DNA of 64,000 nucleotides from Armatimonadota bacterium (GTDB taxonomy: Bacteria; Armatimonadota; UBA5829), in the NCBI GenBank assembly GCA_023474015.1, contig JAMCYN010000129.1, forward strand, positions 1 to 64,000. The letters run 5' to 3'. The notes under the pieces were generated by a model. It ran no database searches and had not been told where the DNA came from. It was given only the letters and a program-made list of their open reading frames with translations. Shown here in pieces: positions 7,593 through 15,984 of the stretch. Within the stretch, counting starts at the first letter, position 1, and each line of letters opens with the position of its first letter. The position numbers were made by a program, and so were the translations under genes.

Positions 7593-9740
7593 ATGGCCAA
7601 CACTGATGAAATCCTGTTCGGATGCGACCAGACTGAGCGGGTCGTTTCCGTCGAGGTCCATAAGGACAGCGCGCGTCTCTACAGGCGGGTGAATGATGCC
7701 ATCGTCACCGAAGACCGCGAGTTCAGGCGATGGATACTGACCGCCGAGTTGCACAATCTCGCCGACGCGCAGTGGACCGAGCTGCAGGGCGAGGGATTTA
7801 GGTTCCTGGCCACATTCTCCGACTCCGCGAGCTACCAGGGCGCCAGGCAATGGCTCCGTGATTCCCACGCTCTTCACATTACGCTCCCGAGCGCCGTCCG
7901 GCAGTATCTGGCCGCCTCGGGCGTGACGCTGTTCAAGAAGATGGCGTTCGAGGACGTGGTCCGGATGCAGCTCGACATCGAAACCCTCGGCCTCGACCCT
8001 CATAGGCCCGAAAATGAGATATTCCTGGTAGCGATATCGGACAATCGCGGGTTCGAGACGCTGATCTCAGGCGACGAGCCGACTATCCTGCGAGAGATGG
8101 TCGCGTGCATCCGTGAACGTGACCCCGACATCGTCGAGGGTCACAATATCTACGATTTCGACCTGCATTACATATCCGTCAGGGCGGGTATGCACGGAGT
8201 CAGGCTCGCGCTGGGGCGCGATGGCTCGGAAATCTCGTTCGCAAACCGGCAGGTTTGCGCCATCGGCTACTACTCCAGGCCGTTCACTCCCGCGCACATC
8301 CACGGCAGGCATGTGATCGACACGCTCCTTTCGGTGCAGAGATACGATATCGCAAAGGCCAGCCTGTCGAGCTATGGCCTAAAGGCCGTGGCGCAGGCGT
8401 TCGGGTTCGCCGAGGATGATCGCGAAATGATCCGCCACGACCGCATCGCGTCGGAGTGGAAACAAAACCCCGACCGCGTCCGCAAATACACAATTCAGGA
8501 TGTTCGCGAGACGCGTCTCCTGGCCGAGCTTATATGCCCGCCGGAGTTCTACCTGACACAGATGGTCCCCGACACCTATTCGCGAGCGGCCACCTCCGGC
8601 ACCGGCGAGAAGATCAACTCGATATTTATCCGCCACTATCTGCGCCACGGGCGCGCGATCCCCCGGCAGCAAGACCCAAAATCGCTTCCGGGAGGTTACA
8701 CTGAAGTCCGGGCCACCGGAGTCATCAACCGGATCGTTAAATGTGATGTCGAAAGCTTGTACCCGAGCATCATGCTCACTGAAAAGATCAAGCCGGCGAG
8801 CGACACCCTCGGAATATTCATCCCGGCGCTCGATGAGCTGACCCAGAGGCGCTTCCGAGCGAAGAAGATGGCACGGGAGTCCGAGGGCCGCGAGCGCGAC
8901 TATTGGGACGGCGTCCAGAGCGCGTTTAAGATAGTGATAAACTCGTTCTACGGCTACCTTGCGGGGCCGTTCAACTTCAACGATTACGACGCGGGCGCTC
9001 GCGTGACGACCACCGGCCAGGCGCTTGTGAAGAAGATTGTGGAGGAGTTGGAGAAGACAGGCAGCGTGGTAATCGAGATCGACACCGACGGCGTCTACTT
9101 CCAGCCCCCAGCCGAGATCAACACCGAGGACAAGGAAATCGAGTATGTCGAGCGCATCGGCTCGACGCTGCCGGAGGGCATCAGGCTAGCGCACGACGGC
9201 CGCTACAGGGCCATGATATCGCTCAAGATGAAAAACTACGTGCTGGCCTCATACGACGGCAAGAAAGTCTTTCGAGGCTCCTCGCTGAGGTCACGGGCGG
9301 ACGAGCCGTTCGGTCTGGGGTTCATTTCCAAGGCCGCCGATTACCTGCTCGAGGGCGAGAAAGATAAGGTGAAGGACCTCTACCAGTCATACGCGCACAG
9401 GATCGAGGCCGGTGAGTTGGACATCAAGGAGTTCGCCCGCCGCGAGCGAATTACCGAGAAGACATTCACCAGCGCGGGCAAGAAGCGGCTTGCGCGGGCG
9501 GCGGGAGATACCAAAGTTGGGGAGTATGTATCGGTCTTCGAGCGCAGCGACGGCACGATAGGCCTTGCGCGGGAATACCGGGGCGATGAAGACCGCGACT
9601 ACCTAATCGATAAGCTCTACAAATTCGCCAACCGGCTGAAAGAGGCCTTCGGAGACGAGTTCGACGCGATGTTTCCCAAGCCGTCAGCGAAGTCCAAACA
9701 AGAGGCTGCCGGGCAGCAGACGCTAAATTTTGAATTGTGA
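7593..9740 (+). CDS. polB: Family B DNA polymerase (Pol II-like)
   Basis: This 715-residue protein shows both 3'-5' exonuclease and polymerase signatures. Exo I is LDIETLGL (about residue 130), Exo II NIYDFDLHYI (about 186), and Exo III the Tyr and Asp of YTIQD (about 300). Polymerase motif A is DVESLYPSIM, motif B KIVINSFYG, and motif C DTDGV, with YxGG-like GGY upstream. All catalytic acidic residues are present, so both activities are expected. Bacterial family B enzymes act mainly in repair and damage bypass. It is slightly shorter than E. coli Pol II and stands alone. There is no Shine-Dalgarno; a consensus -10 lies 9 bases before ATG, suggesting a leaderless transcript. Confidence 0.93.
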   Translation: MANTDEILFGCDQTERVVSVEVHKDSARLYRRVNDAIVTEDREFRRWILTAELHNLADAQWTELQGEGFRFLATFSDSASYQGARQWLRDSHALHITLPSAVRQYLAASGVTLFKKMAFEDVVRMQLDIETLGLDPHRPENEIFLVAISDNRGFETLISGDEPTILREMVACIRERDPDIVEGHNIYDFDLHYISVRAGMHGVRLALGRDGSEISFANRQVCAIGYYSRPFTPAHIHGRHVIDTLLSVQRYDIAKASLSSYGLKAVAQAFGFAEDDREMIRHDRIASEWKQNPDRVRKYTIQDVRETRLLAELICPPEFYLTQMVPDTYSRAATSGTGEKINSIFIRHYLRHGRAIPRQQDPKSLPGGYTEVRATGVINRIVKCDVESLYPSIMLTEKIKPASDTLGIFIPALDELTQRRFRAKKMARESEGRERDYWDGVQSAFKIVINSFYGYLAGPFNFNDYDAGARVTTTGQALVKKIVEELEKTGSVVIEIDTDGVYFQPPAEINTEDKEIEYVERIGSTLPEGIRLAHDGRYRAMISLKMKNYVLASYDGKKVFRGSSLRSRADEPFGLGFISKAADYLLEGEKDKVKDLYQSYAHRIEAGELDIKEFARRERITEKTFTSAGKKRLARAAGDTKVGEYVSVFERSDGTIGLAREYRGDEDRDYLIDKLYKFANRLKEAFGDEFDAMFPKPSAKSKQEAAGQQTLNFEL

Positions 9741-9814
9741 ATTTTGAATTAGGAATTATGAATTGAAACGTCCCTTCCTCAATTCAAAATTCATAATTCA
9801 AAATTTATAATTGC
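9724..9814. repeat. AT-rich inverted repeat with simple-sequence arms
   Basis: Arms built of GAATTTTGAATTAGGAAT-like units pair across a short centre containing CGTCCCTTCC. The element begins inside the last codons of polB (Asn-Phe-Glu-Leu-stop) and ends just before the small membrane gene. It is one of a set of similarly built hairpins in this window. Confidence 0.75.
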
Positions 9815-9824
9815 CTTCTGTTCC

Positions 9825-10130
9825 CTACTCCCCGCTGTCCCTATGCGCCCTCGATCCAGTCGCTGCGAAGTATAGCTGTATCCCCCGGCTGGCAAGCAGC
9901 GAGCCTACTATGGTCATGACTATGAGAAGGGCTATCCGCGCGAGCATGATAACGGCGGACTGGCCCAACTGGGTGGCCACCGTGCCGCCGGGAGCCTTAT
10001 CCGCCTGAAGCCCGCCCACGCTCGACGTGAAGTAACCATAGGCAAGCGAGAACACAAACGCCAGCAGGCCCACGCCGCCCAGGAAAACCAGTATTCCTAT
10101 GATACGGCCAACAAGGTCGTTTCTTTGCAT
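9825..10130 (-). CDS. Small two-helix membrane protein of unknown function
   Basis: A 101-residue protein with two strong hydrophobic segments (about residues 9-33 and 61-83) separated by a Gly/Thr-rich loop, and a short polar tail. The start is supported by GGAGG 4-5 bases before ATG. I do not recognise the family. It lies downstream of tRNA-Pro on the same strand, with a repeat on each side, and the polB gene converges on it. No motif suggests an enzyme; a small inner-membrane protein is all that can be said. Confidence 0.65.
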   Translation of the reverse strand: MQRNDLVGRIIGILVFLGGVGLLAFVFSLAYGYFTSSVGGLQADKAPGGTVATQLGQSAVIMLARIALLIVMTIVGSLLASRGIQLYFAATGSRAHRDSGE

Positions 10131-10145
10131 TCATTCCTCCAAGAA

Positions 10146-10230
10146 GGGAAGCTGACGGTTATCAGTTGTCAGTTTTCAGTTGGGCAGGGAACTCCCTTCA
10201 ACTGACAACTGTCAACCGAAAACTCCCTTT
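10146..10230. repeat. Inverted repeat with GTCAGTTTTCAGTT arms
   Basis: Arms of repeated CAGTT-type units (GACGGTTATCAGTTGTCAG and its complement) flank the centre GGGAACTCCC. It has the same plan as the elements at 9724, 24425 and 52624, but a different arm sequence. Confidence 0.8.
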
Positions 10231-10240
10231 TCCGCATTGC

Positions 10241-10390
10241 TTACTTGTACCCCGGGCCCTGGAAATCCTTCGAGCCACCAGGGCCAACGCATGAGAATTT
10301 GTTTTGCGACGGATGCATGCGCGCTGCGACGTTTGTTACACACAAGTGGCCGGTGTGGTTCGCTAGACATTCACCGTGCGAGACTTTCAC
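10241..10390 (-). CDS. Possible 49-codon small protein (weak)
   Basis: A GTG-initiated frame of 49 codons runs between tRNA-Pro and the small membrane gene. It encodes a Cys/His-containing peptide ending FQGPGYK, with an in-frame stop two codons before the GTG. GGAGG exists about 30 bases upstream, which is too far to be convincing. An overlapping plus-strand frame with a CDGCM motif is an alternative reading of the same DNA. The region has strong local hairpins (GGGCCCTGG pairing with CCAGGGCC), so a structured RNA is also possible. I do not recognise any of these. Confidence 0.2.
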   Translation of the reverse strand: MKVSHGECLANHTGHLCVTNVAARMHPSQNKFSCVGPGGSKDFQGPGYK

Positions 10391-10437
10391 TCGCTACGTC
10401 CCGCCGGTTTTAATCGGCGCCTCCTCGCAAACGTGCG

Positions 10438-10463
10438 AAAACCCCGCCGGAAGCCCGGCAGGG
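10438..10463 (-). terminator. Intrinsic terminator after tRNA-Pro
   Basis: On the minus strand a CCCTGCCGG/CCGGCGGGG stem with a 4-base loop is followed by TTTT. It lies about 35 bases downstream of the tRNA 3' end. Confidence 0.85.
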
Positions 10464-10498
10464 TCAATTCGCGTAGAGAACGGTTTTACTTTAGTTGA

Positions 10499-10575
<77 letters not shown>

Positions 10576-10588
10576 CCGACCACGACAA

Positions 10589-10618
10589 ATTATATCATAC
10601 TGCATATTCCCTGCGCAA
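10589..10618 (-). promoter_or_regulatory. Promoter of tRNA-Pro
   Basis: On the minus strand TTGCGC, an 18-base spacer and a perfect TATAAT. The -10 box ends 13 bases before the mature tRNA 5' end. Confidence 0.7.
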
Positions 10619-10751
10619 GACTTATGGGTGGCTCGCACAGGGCTTACGCACTAAACGCCAAGCAGTATCCTAACGAGGAATTCGTTGTCCTATCCGGCTT
10701 TCAGCTCGTTTTGATTCGCGGATCATCTCAGGGCCGCCACCATATTTGAGG

Positions 10752-10777
10752 ACAGCCAGGCCAACCGACCTGGCTGT
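10752..10777. terminator. Hairpin downstream of the Ig/amine-oxidase-N gene
   Basis: A perfect 9-bp stem ACAGCCAGG/CCTGGCTGT with an 8-base loop lies 30 bases past the stop of the 10807-12474 gene. The T-rich side is on the plus strand, so as a terminator for the minus-strand gene it is imperfect. Confidence 0.45.
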
Positions 10778-10806
10778 TTGCTTGTATGTATTAGTTGGAG
10801 TTCGCG

Positions 10807-12474
10807 CTACTTTGTCTTCGCGCTGCCGACGGTCTGGTGTCGGCCCGCAAATGCGACCGCCTCGTGGTAGACACGGACATCGACGACAGTCCGGCCACCC
10901 ACTATTTGCGGCGCGGAGCTGATCCGCAATTCCTTGCCATTGACCTTGGCGATGTCGCTGCCGATCTTGAACTCGATCTCGATGTCCGCACCGTAGACCG
11001 TAACGGTATGGCGCTCGGCATCCCAGAATAGAATCCCGCCGAGCTGGTTGAAAAGGTCTCTGAGCTTGACTTTTCCGGAGACCGGAATGGTCCGCTTCTC
11101 CAGCTTTGCCCTCATGTCGCGCGGGGCGGGAGGTGGGCAGACCATCGCTGTCCGGGATGCCGCAAGCGCGTTCGCATCACGGACGTAGGGCGCGGCGGCC
11201 ATCCTCACCGCCTTCGGAGCGGCGGCCTGGGCAGAGGTCATCGGTACGTCTGGGGAGACGGGAGCGCTCTTCGCGTGCGCGGTTAACCCCTCTAACTTAG
11301 AAGTCCGCAATTTCTTGGCAGGTATCGGGACTGAAACCGACTTCGCCCCGGCACTCTCCGGCTCGCCGATAGACTCCGCAGGTAAACCGGTGCTGGGGCT
11401 TATCACCCCATTCAACTTTTCCGATCGAAGAGACGGCTTAGACGCCATCGCCATACGGGTCACTCCGCCGGACTCGGGCGCGCTGATCTCCGGGCTGGGC
11501 TCGGCAACCTCCTTAGGCGCGGCGGCAAGGACCTTCGGCACACTGACTACCGGGGCGGCGGCTTTGACCCTTGGCGCGGCGACAGGCGGGGCGAGCTTGC
11601 CCGAAATGCTTCCTCTCACGGAAGCAACGGCGCGCTCGGCGCTCGGCCTGGCCACTGGCTCGATCACGGGCGGGACGGTCTTGGCAGGCTCCGGCTTCAC
11701 GATCTCGTCGGAAGCAATGATGGGAGCGCCCGCGTCATCATCCGCCACGGGGGCCGGATTGGAATCGACCTGGACCGAGGCGACCACCGGCCGCTCGATA
11801 TTGTTCTTGAAACTCACCTTCACCACGGAGGGGGCGCTTTTGTTACCAGAGGTATCATAGGCGTAGGTCTCAAGCTCGTGACCACCGTCCTGATAGCTCG
11901 TGGTGTCAAGCTCGTAGTTAAATGGAGGACGGTTCTTGACCAGCTTCAGAGAATGGTCCACAAGCAAGCTCACAAGCGGAGCCTCGCCGCTGTCATCCTC
12001 GGCGTTGAGCCTTATGTTGAACCGGCCCCTGAGGACGTCGCCCGCCTTGACATTAGTGAACTTGACTGTCGGTGGACGCAGGTCGTAGCGTGTGTTTCCG
12101 ACCGAGCCGGTGGCGCTGACTTTGGATATCAGCTTGTCGCCCGCGTAAATCTTGACAAGCAGGTCGTGTGGCCCGTCGGCATAGCGGGAGGTATCCCACC
12201 AGAACGAACACACACCCCGGCTCTCCGGGCGCATGAGCTGCTTCTTGGAGTAGAGGTTGTCATCAATCCACAGTTCGAGCCTGGTCACGCGGAGGTCGGA
12301 CTGGGTATTGTAGCCAACGGCCACTTCGACGTTACGCATGGTGAGCTTCTGACCGGGCTGCGGAGAGAGCCATGTAGCCACAGCCGCCTCGACGGCCACG
12401 GAAAGCACCGGCGTCATCATCGTGGTCACGACAATCAGGCTCAGTATGCGTCTTGTCAGCTTTTTCTTATACAT
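10807..12474 (-). CDS. Secreted protein with Ig-like domains and a copper-amine-oxidase-N-like domain
   Basis: The 555-residue protein begins with a signal peptide (lysines, then a hydrophobic stretch to about residue 30). Two Ig-like beta-domains follow (about 35-130 and 133-225), ending in the typical DGGHELETYAYDTSGN. A long Ala/Pro/Val/Ser-rich linker (about 230-450) follows, then a C-terminal domain (about 465-550; KLRDLFNQLGGILFWD and TVDVRVYHEAVAF-like signatures) resembling the copper amine oxidase N-terminal domain found in many secreted and cell-surface proteins. That domain is usually structural, so no oxidase activity is implied. ATG 12474 follows AAGGGG. A good promoter lies at 12504-12532. 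It probably acts at the cell envelope; its ligand is unknown. Confidence 0.78.
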   Translation of the reverse strand: MYKKKLTRRILSLIVVTTMMTPVLSVAVEAAVATWLSPQPGQKLTMRNVEVAVGYNTQSDLRVTRLELWIDDNLYSKKQLMRPESRGVCSFWWDTSRYADGPHDLLVKIYAGDKLISKVSATGSVGNTRYDLRPPTVKFTNVKAGDVLRGRFNIRLNAEDDSGEAPLVSLLVDHSLKLVKNRPPFNYELDTTSYQDGGHELETYAYDTSGNKSAPSVVKVSFKNNIERPVVASVQVDSNPAPVADDDAGAPIIASDEIVKPEPAKTVPPVIEPVARPSAERAVASVRGSISGKLAPPVAAPRVKAAAPVVSVPKVLAAAPKEVAEPSPEISAPESGGVTRMAMASKPSLRSEKLNGVISPSTGLPAESIGEPESAGAKSVSVPIPAKKLRTSKLEGLTAHAKSAPVSPDVPMTSAQAAAPKAVRMAAAPYVRDANALAASRTAMVCPPPAPRDMRAKLEKRTIPVSGKVKLRDLFNQLGGILFWDAERHTVTVYGADIEIEFKIGSDIAKVNGKELRISSAPQIVGGRTVVDVRVYHEAVAFAGRHQTVGSAKTK

Positions 12475-12503
12475 CAATTATCAACCCCTTCCGTCTACGC
12501 AAA

Positions 12504-12532
12504 ACTCTACCACGGAGCACGCCAAAAGTCAA
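12504..12532 (-). promoter_or_regulatory. Promoter of the Ig/amine-oxidase-N gene
   Basis: On the minus strand TTGACT, a 17-base spacer and TAGAGT, about 30 bases before the start codon. Confidence 0.6.
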
Positions 12533-12766
12533 TGCGGATGAGGCCCGCGCGGAAACAGACACTCACGAGCTTTCGTGCTGAGCTAATGGTTGAGGCATTG
12601 CACAAATTGGGTAATAGCTCAACTGGGGACGTCCTCATTTAACACTGAGGGCGAGAAGATTTGGGGTCCGCGTGAAGGGCAGGCTGGTGGTCGTCTCAGC
12701 GGCGGCATTACCGGCTTTTTATACGAGGGATAGGAAGCAAGCCCGCCGGGACGAGCGGAGGTTCAG

Positions 12767-13225
12767 ATGAGCGTAAGCATCTCGCAACTCAAGCTGCTTG
12801 ACCATCCTTCATCCGGATGGGGGATTGAGGAGCATCAAGCGGCCAGCGACCCTTCCGTGATAGCCGTCCTGCGGAACGTCGTCAACGACACCGCCCGTGA
12901 GGCGGGCGCAGGCCCCGATGATATATGTGACATACAGATTGCCGTGGGGGAGGCCCTGGCGAACGCCTACAGGCACGGCTCCCCGGTGAAGGGCGAGAGC
13001 AGGATCACGCTGCGCTGCATGGTATGCGCCCAGGCGGTAATCGTTGAGATCGAGGACGAGGGCGCCCCGTTCTGCCCGGATTCGATATCGGAGCCAGACC
13101 CCAACGAACTGCGCGACCATGGGATGGGGATATACCTTATGCGGCAGGCCATGGACGTGGTGCAGTTCTTCTGCAACTGCCCGGGGAATAGGGTGAGGAT
13201 GGTGAAGTGGCTGCGGGACGGCTGA
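12767..13225 (+). CDS. RsbW/SpoIIAB-like serine kinase (anti-sigma ATPase)
   Basis: The 152-residue protein is a single HATPase_c domain of the anti-sigma-factor kinase type. Visible motifs are the N box EALANAYRHG (about residue 66), G1 DEGAPF (about 104) and G2 HGMGIYLMRQ (about 124). Such proteins bind a sigma factor and phosphorylate an STAS-domain antagonist, which is in turn dephosphorylated by a SpoIIE/RsbU phosphatase. A PAS-SpoIIE phosphatase (41806-43053), an ECF sigma factor and a sigma-70 factor occur in the window but not adjacent, so partnership is only a possibility. GGAGG lies 6 bases before ATG. No antagonist gene is next to it. Confidence 0.85.
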   Translation: MSVSISQLKLLDHPSSGWGIEEHQAASDPSVIAVLRNVVNDTAREAGAGPDDICDIQIAVGEALANAYRHGSPVKGESRITLRCMVCAQAVIVEIEDEGAPFCPDSISEPDPNELRDHGMGIYLMRQAMDVVQFFCNCPGNRVRMVKWLRDG

Positions 13226-13248
13226 ACGAAGGAAGTCGCGCCATTACA

Positions 13249-13611
13249 TCATTGCTCGATGCGTCTCACACGGATCCCGCGAGGTGTGACAACGGTTGTG
13301 GTCCCTGCAAGTAATTCGAGGTCTTCGGTTGCCAAGACGCCTGCCACGAGCCGAAGAAGCGGAGTTACTCCGTCTTCGTCAGGTCGCAATATCATTACAC
13401 CAGCATGAGCGCCCGGAGGGTAGGCTCGTAAGTCACCGAAACCTTTGTCAGTAGTAACCAAAAACCGCCCTTCAGCCTGGACGACCAGCCACAAAGCGGA
13501 GTCGCTCCAACCGCCCATATTCTGATCGATCAGGTGCATGGCGTCGTGGCCATTGGATCGAAGAAGCACCACTACAGACCTGGGAATGTTCTCGTCAGCT
13601 TTGATCAGCAC
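13249..13611 (-). CDS. DUF5615 PIN-like protein (toxin-like partner)
   Basis: The 120-residue protein fits the DUF5615/Mut7-C-type PIN-like family: an acidic start ADENIP, then the central VTTDKGFGDL with conserved Asp residues that in PIN-like folds bind metal, and a C-terminal helix. These proteins are found as the second gene of toxin-antitoxin-like pairs with DUF433. The GTG start has GAGG 9 bases upstream and lies 11 bases after the stop of the DUF433 gene. Nuclease activity is presumed from fold similarity, not shown here. Confidence 0.8.
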   Translation of the reverse strand: MLIKADENIPRSVVVLLRSNGHDAMHLIDQNMGGWSDSALWLVVQAEGRFLVTTDKGFGDLRAYPPGAHAGVMILRPDEDGVTPLLRLVAGVLATEDLELLAGTTTVVTPRGIRVRRIEQ

Positions 13612-13622
13612 ACATTCGATCC

Positions 13623-13862
13623 TCAGCTTGCGAGAGGCAGTATGATCTCCTGCCTGAGTACCTCGGCTGCGTATGCCAATGCGGCGGCGATGTCTTCCTC
13701 CGTAAGTTGAGAATACTCTTGGAGTATCTCCTCAGCATTCATCCCGTCCGCGAGGCTGCCTACAATGATGGACACAGGAATTCGAGTCCCCTTGACGCAC
13801 GGGACTCCGTGGTGAATTTCGGGGTCGGCCACAATTCTGTCTTGCCATTGAGTTCTACCCAT
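13623..13862 (-). CDS. DUF433 antitoxin-like protein
   Basis: This 79-residue protein carries the DUF433 signature: DRIVADPEIHHG, then CVKGTRIPVSIIVGSLADG, then YSQLTEEDIAAALAYAAE. The domain is a small winged-helix-like module usually paired with a PIN-like partner, as here. ATG 13862 is chosen over the upstream ATGs because GGAGG lies 6 bases before it and the longer version would add 34 residues from the dsbD 3' region. It probably represses the pair and neutralises the DUF5615 protein. Confidence 0.85.
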   Translation of the reverse strand: MGRTQWQDRIVADPEIHHGVPCVKGTRIPVSIIVGSLADGMNAEEILQEYSQLTEEDIAAALAYAAEVLRQEIILPLAS

Positions 13863-13923
13863 CGCCTGCCTCCTAACGTTTCGGCATAGAAATGCCGAAA
13901 CACCCAGCCGTTCCGTCTGTAGT

Positions 13924-15720
13924 TTACCGCGCTTTCCCGCGAAGGTCAACTCCCGCCACATCAACCGACTTCACCTCGCTGATTCGCCTGATCATTTCCC
14001 GCGAATCGACGTAGCCCGTTACCCGGACCTGCTTGACCTCATGGCCGGTTGCATCCAGGAATACGATCACTGGGAATGTTTGGGTCCGCATTCCGAAGCG
14101 CTTCTTCGCGTCGAGCAGCATCTTGCTGCCGGCGTCGGTTCCGTCCACCTGGAGCTTTACGAAGTCCGATGCGGCGTTTATCACGCTTGGATCGCTGAAC
14201 GGCCCGTGTTCGAGCTCATGGCACGCCGCGCACCAGTCGGCGGTGAAATCGATCATCACCGGCTTACCTTCAGCGGCGGCCTGGGCGAGTTTGGCGGGTG
14301 TGTAGGGCTCCCATTTCAGGCTGGGATGATGAGCGGTCGGGAAGACCATCACCACCGCGGTCGCGACCGCCGCCACGCTCCCGAGCTTGCCGAGCGAGGA
14401 CCCGATCCTGCTGGCCTTAATCGATTCCTCGAAGAACCCCAGATAGATGCCCGCGATCAAAATCACGGCTGGAATCGCATATCTGCCTATGGCATCAGGC
14501 AGAAGCGGCTCCACAAAGTATGCGGCAGCCCCCAGAAGTAGGAACCCGGCGATCTTCCTGACCGCGACCATCCACATCCCCGGCACAGGCATCTTCGCGG
14601 AGAACACGGCAAGCAGGAAAAGAGGGGTTCCAAGCCCGAGCGACAGTGCGAAGAAGAACAGAAATCCCATAAGAGGATTTCCGATTTTTGCCACCAGAAT
14701 CAGCAAACCAAGCACGAACGGTCCCACGCACGGAGCCGCCACCGCGCCGAACAGCAATCCCATTACGAGCGCGCCTAGCGCGCCGCTCCTGCCGGATGAC
14801 CTGCTTTGGATGAATCCCGGAGCCTGCAGCTCATACAGCCCGAACATTGACAGCGCCAGAGCAACAAGGACTAGAGCTATGCCCGCGATAACTATCGGAC
14901 TCTGCATCAGCGCGCCGAATACTCCGCCAGTGACCGCGGCTAGAGCGCCAAGCGCCGAGTAGGTCAGCGCCAGGCCCAAGAGATATGCCCCGGCAAGCAT
15001 CACCACCCTGCGCTTCTTGCCGCTCTGATTGCTGAAGTAACCGACCGTAACCGGAATCATCGGGTACACGCACGGGGTGAACGCGAGCAGGATCCCGCCG
15101 AGATACAGCGATAGCAGCCGTTTCCACCAGTGCATCTTCTCCAGATTCGCGGCCAGCGCGCCGGCTGCGTCACCGCCCGTCGTCCCGGCCGCGAAGACAT
15201 CCCTGTTCACTCGCTTGATGGGCTCCCCAGGCCGCGCGACTGTTGCATTCAGCTTGCTCTGTGACACCTGCGGCGGATAGCACATATTATCCTTGCACGC
15301 CTGCGTATCGAGCTTGGATATGATTTCAACCGGACCCGGCTTGAGGCCCTTCGCGACCTGGCCTTTTACCCTGATAACGAAGCGGCCTTCGTATACGGGG
15401 AGCTTCTGCTTCGGCGCGAATGGGAACACCTTCCGCTCGGCGCTCGGGTATATGGGCTCTCCGAACTTCACTCCCCTTGGCGCGCTCAGAGTCAGCTTGG
15501 CGGGGTAGAGGGAATCCTTGTCGTGAGCGCCGATGTGATAGCCGTCCCTGACTACAGCCACAACCGCGAGGTCGAAGCCGTCCCCCGGCCTGAGCTTGTC
15601 GACCGAAAGCAGCAGCTTGCTCGATACGGCCTGCTCCGACAGCCCAAAACCGAAACAGGCTTCGCCCATAAGGGTCAGAGTTGCGATAAAGAGGATAAAC
15701 CTGAGCTTGTGTGCACGCAT
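13924..15720 (-). CDS. dsbD: Thiol:disulfide interchange protein DsbD
   Basis: The 598-residue protein has all three DsbD parts. A signal peptide leads to the periplasmic alpha domain with its Cys pair in CKDNMCYPP. A CcdA-like membrane core of eight or so helices follows, with the functional cysteines in FTPCVYPMIP and AAPCVGPF. The C-terminal thioredoxin-like domain carries CAAC in DWCAACHEL (about residue 494). It moves electrons from cytoplasmic thioredoxin to periplasmic thiols. In this window that matters because reduced CxxCH cysteines are needed for cytochrome c maturation. ATG 15720 is chosen since the -10 box of its promoter overlaps the two upstream ATGs; there is no Shine-Dalgarno. 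Confidence 0.93.
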   Translation of the reverse strand: MRAHKLRFILFIATLTLMGEACFGFGLSEQAVSSKLLLSVDKLRPGDGFDLAVVAVVRDGYHIGAHDKDSLYPAKLTLSAPRGVKFGEPIYPSAERKVFPFAPKQKLPVYEGRFVIRVKGQVAKGLKPGPVEIISKLDTQACKDNMCYPPQVSQSKLNATVARPGEPIKRVNRDVFAAGTTGGDAAGALAANLEKMHWWKRLLSLYLGGILLAFTPCVYPMIPVTVGYFSNQSGKKRRVVMLAGAYLLGLALTYSALGALAAVTGGVFGALMQSPIVIAGIALVLVALALSMFGLYELQAPGFIQSRSSGRSGALGALVMGLLFGAVAAPCVGPFVLGLLILVAKIGNPLMGFLFFFALSLGLGTPLFLLAVFSAKMPVPGMWMVAVRKIAGFLLLGAAAYFVEPLLPDAIGRYAIPAVILIAGIYLGFFEESIKASRIGSSLGKLGSVAAVATAVVMVFPTAHHPSLKWEPYTPAKLAQAAAEGKPVMIDFTADWCAACHELEHGPFSDPSVINAASDFVKLQVDGTDAGSKMLLDAKKRFGMRTQTFPVIVFLDATGHEVKQVRVTGYVDSREMIRRISEVKSVDVAGVDLRGKAR

Positions 15721-15730
15721 ATCATGTATA

Positions 15731-15759
15731 ATCATACCAAAAGAACTACCTGGTGTCAC
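15731..15759 (-). promoter_or_regulatory. Promoter of dsbD, leaderless arrangement
   Basis: On the minus strand GTGACA, a 17-base spacer and TATGAT. Ten bases separate the -10 box from ATG 15720, so the mRNA should begin at or near the start codon. Confidence 0.7.
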
Positions 15760-15984
15760 GCAATGCGAACCACAAATCCGCGAGATTATCAGATAATCAC
15801 CCCGAGCGGGGGCCGATCCCTGTCAATTTCTGGCACAAAAACAAAACGACCCAATCCAGCATTCGCTAGACCAGGTCGTAATCAGTAGGCGTGACCTACT
15901 GCTGGCTCGCATCGGTAAAGCCCCGGGCACAAAGCACTCCTTGCCTCGGCCGGCGCGACCCCATAAGGTCAAAACTTCTCGGGT

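Noticed and set aside
9724..10230. Low-complexity hairpins as a CRISPR array or origin
   Set aside because: No regular repeat-spacer layout, no cas genes, and no DnaA boxes or dnaA/dnaN nearby.
10241..10420. SRP RNA, 6S RNA or tmRNA between tRNA-Pro and the small membrane gene
   Set aside because: The SRP tetraloop/tip motif and tmRNA tag or tRNA-like end were not found, and the fold does not resemble 6S.
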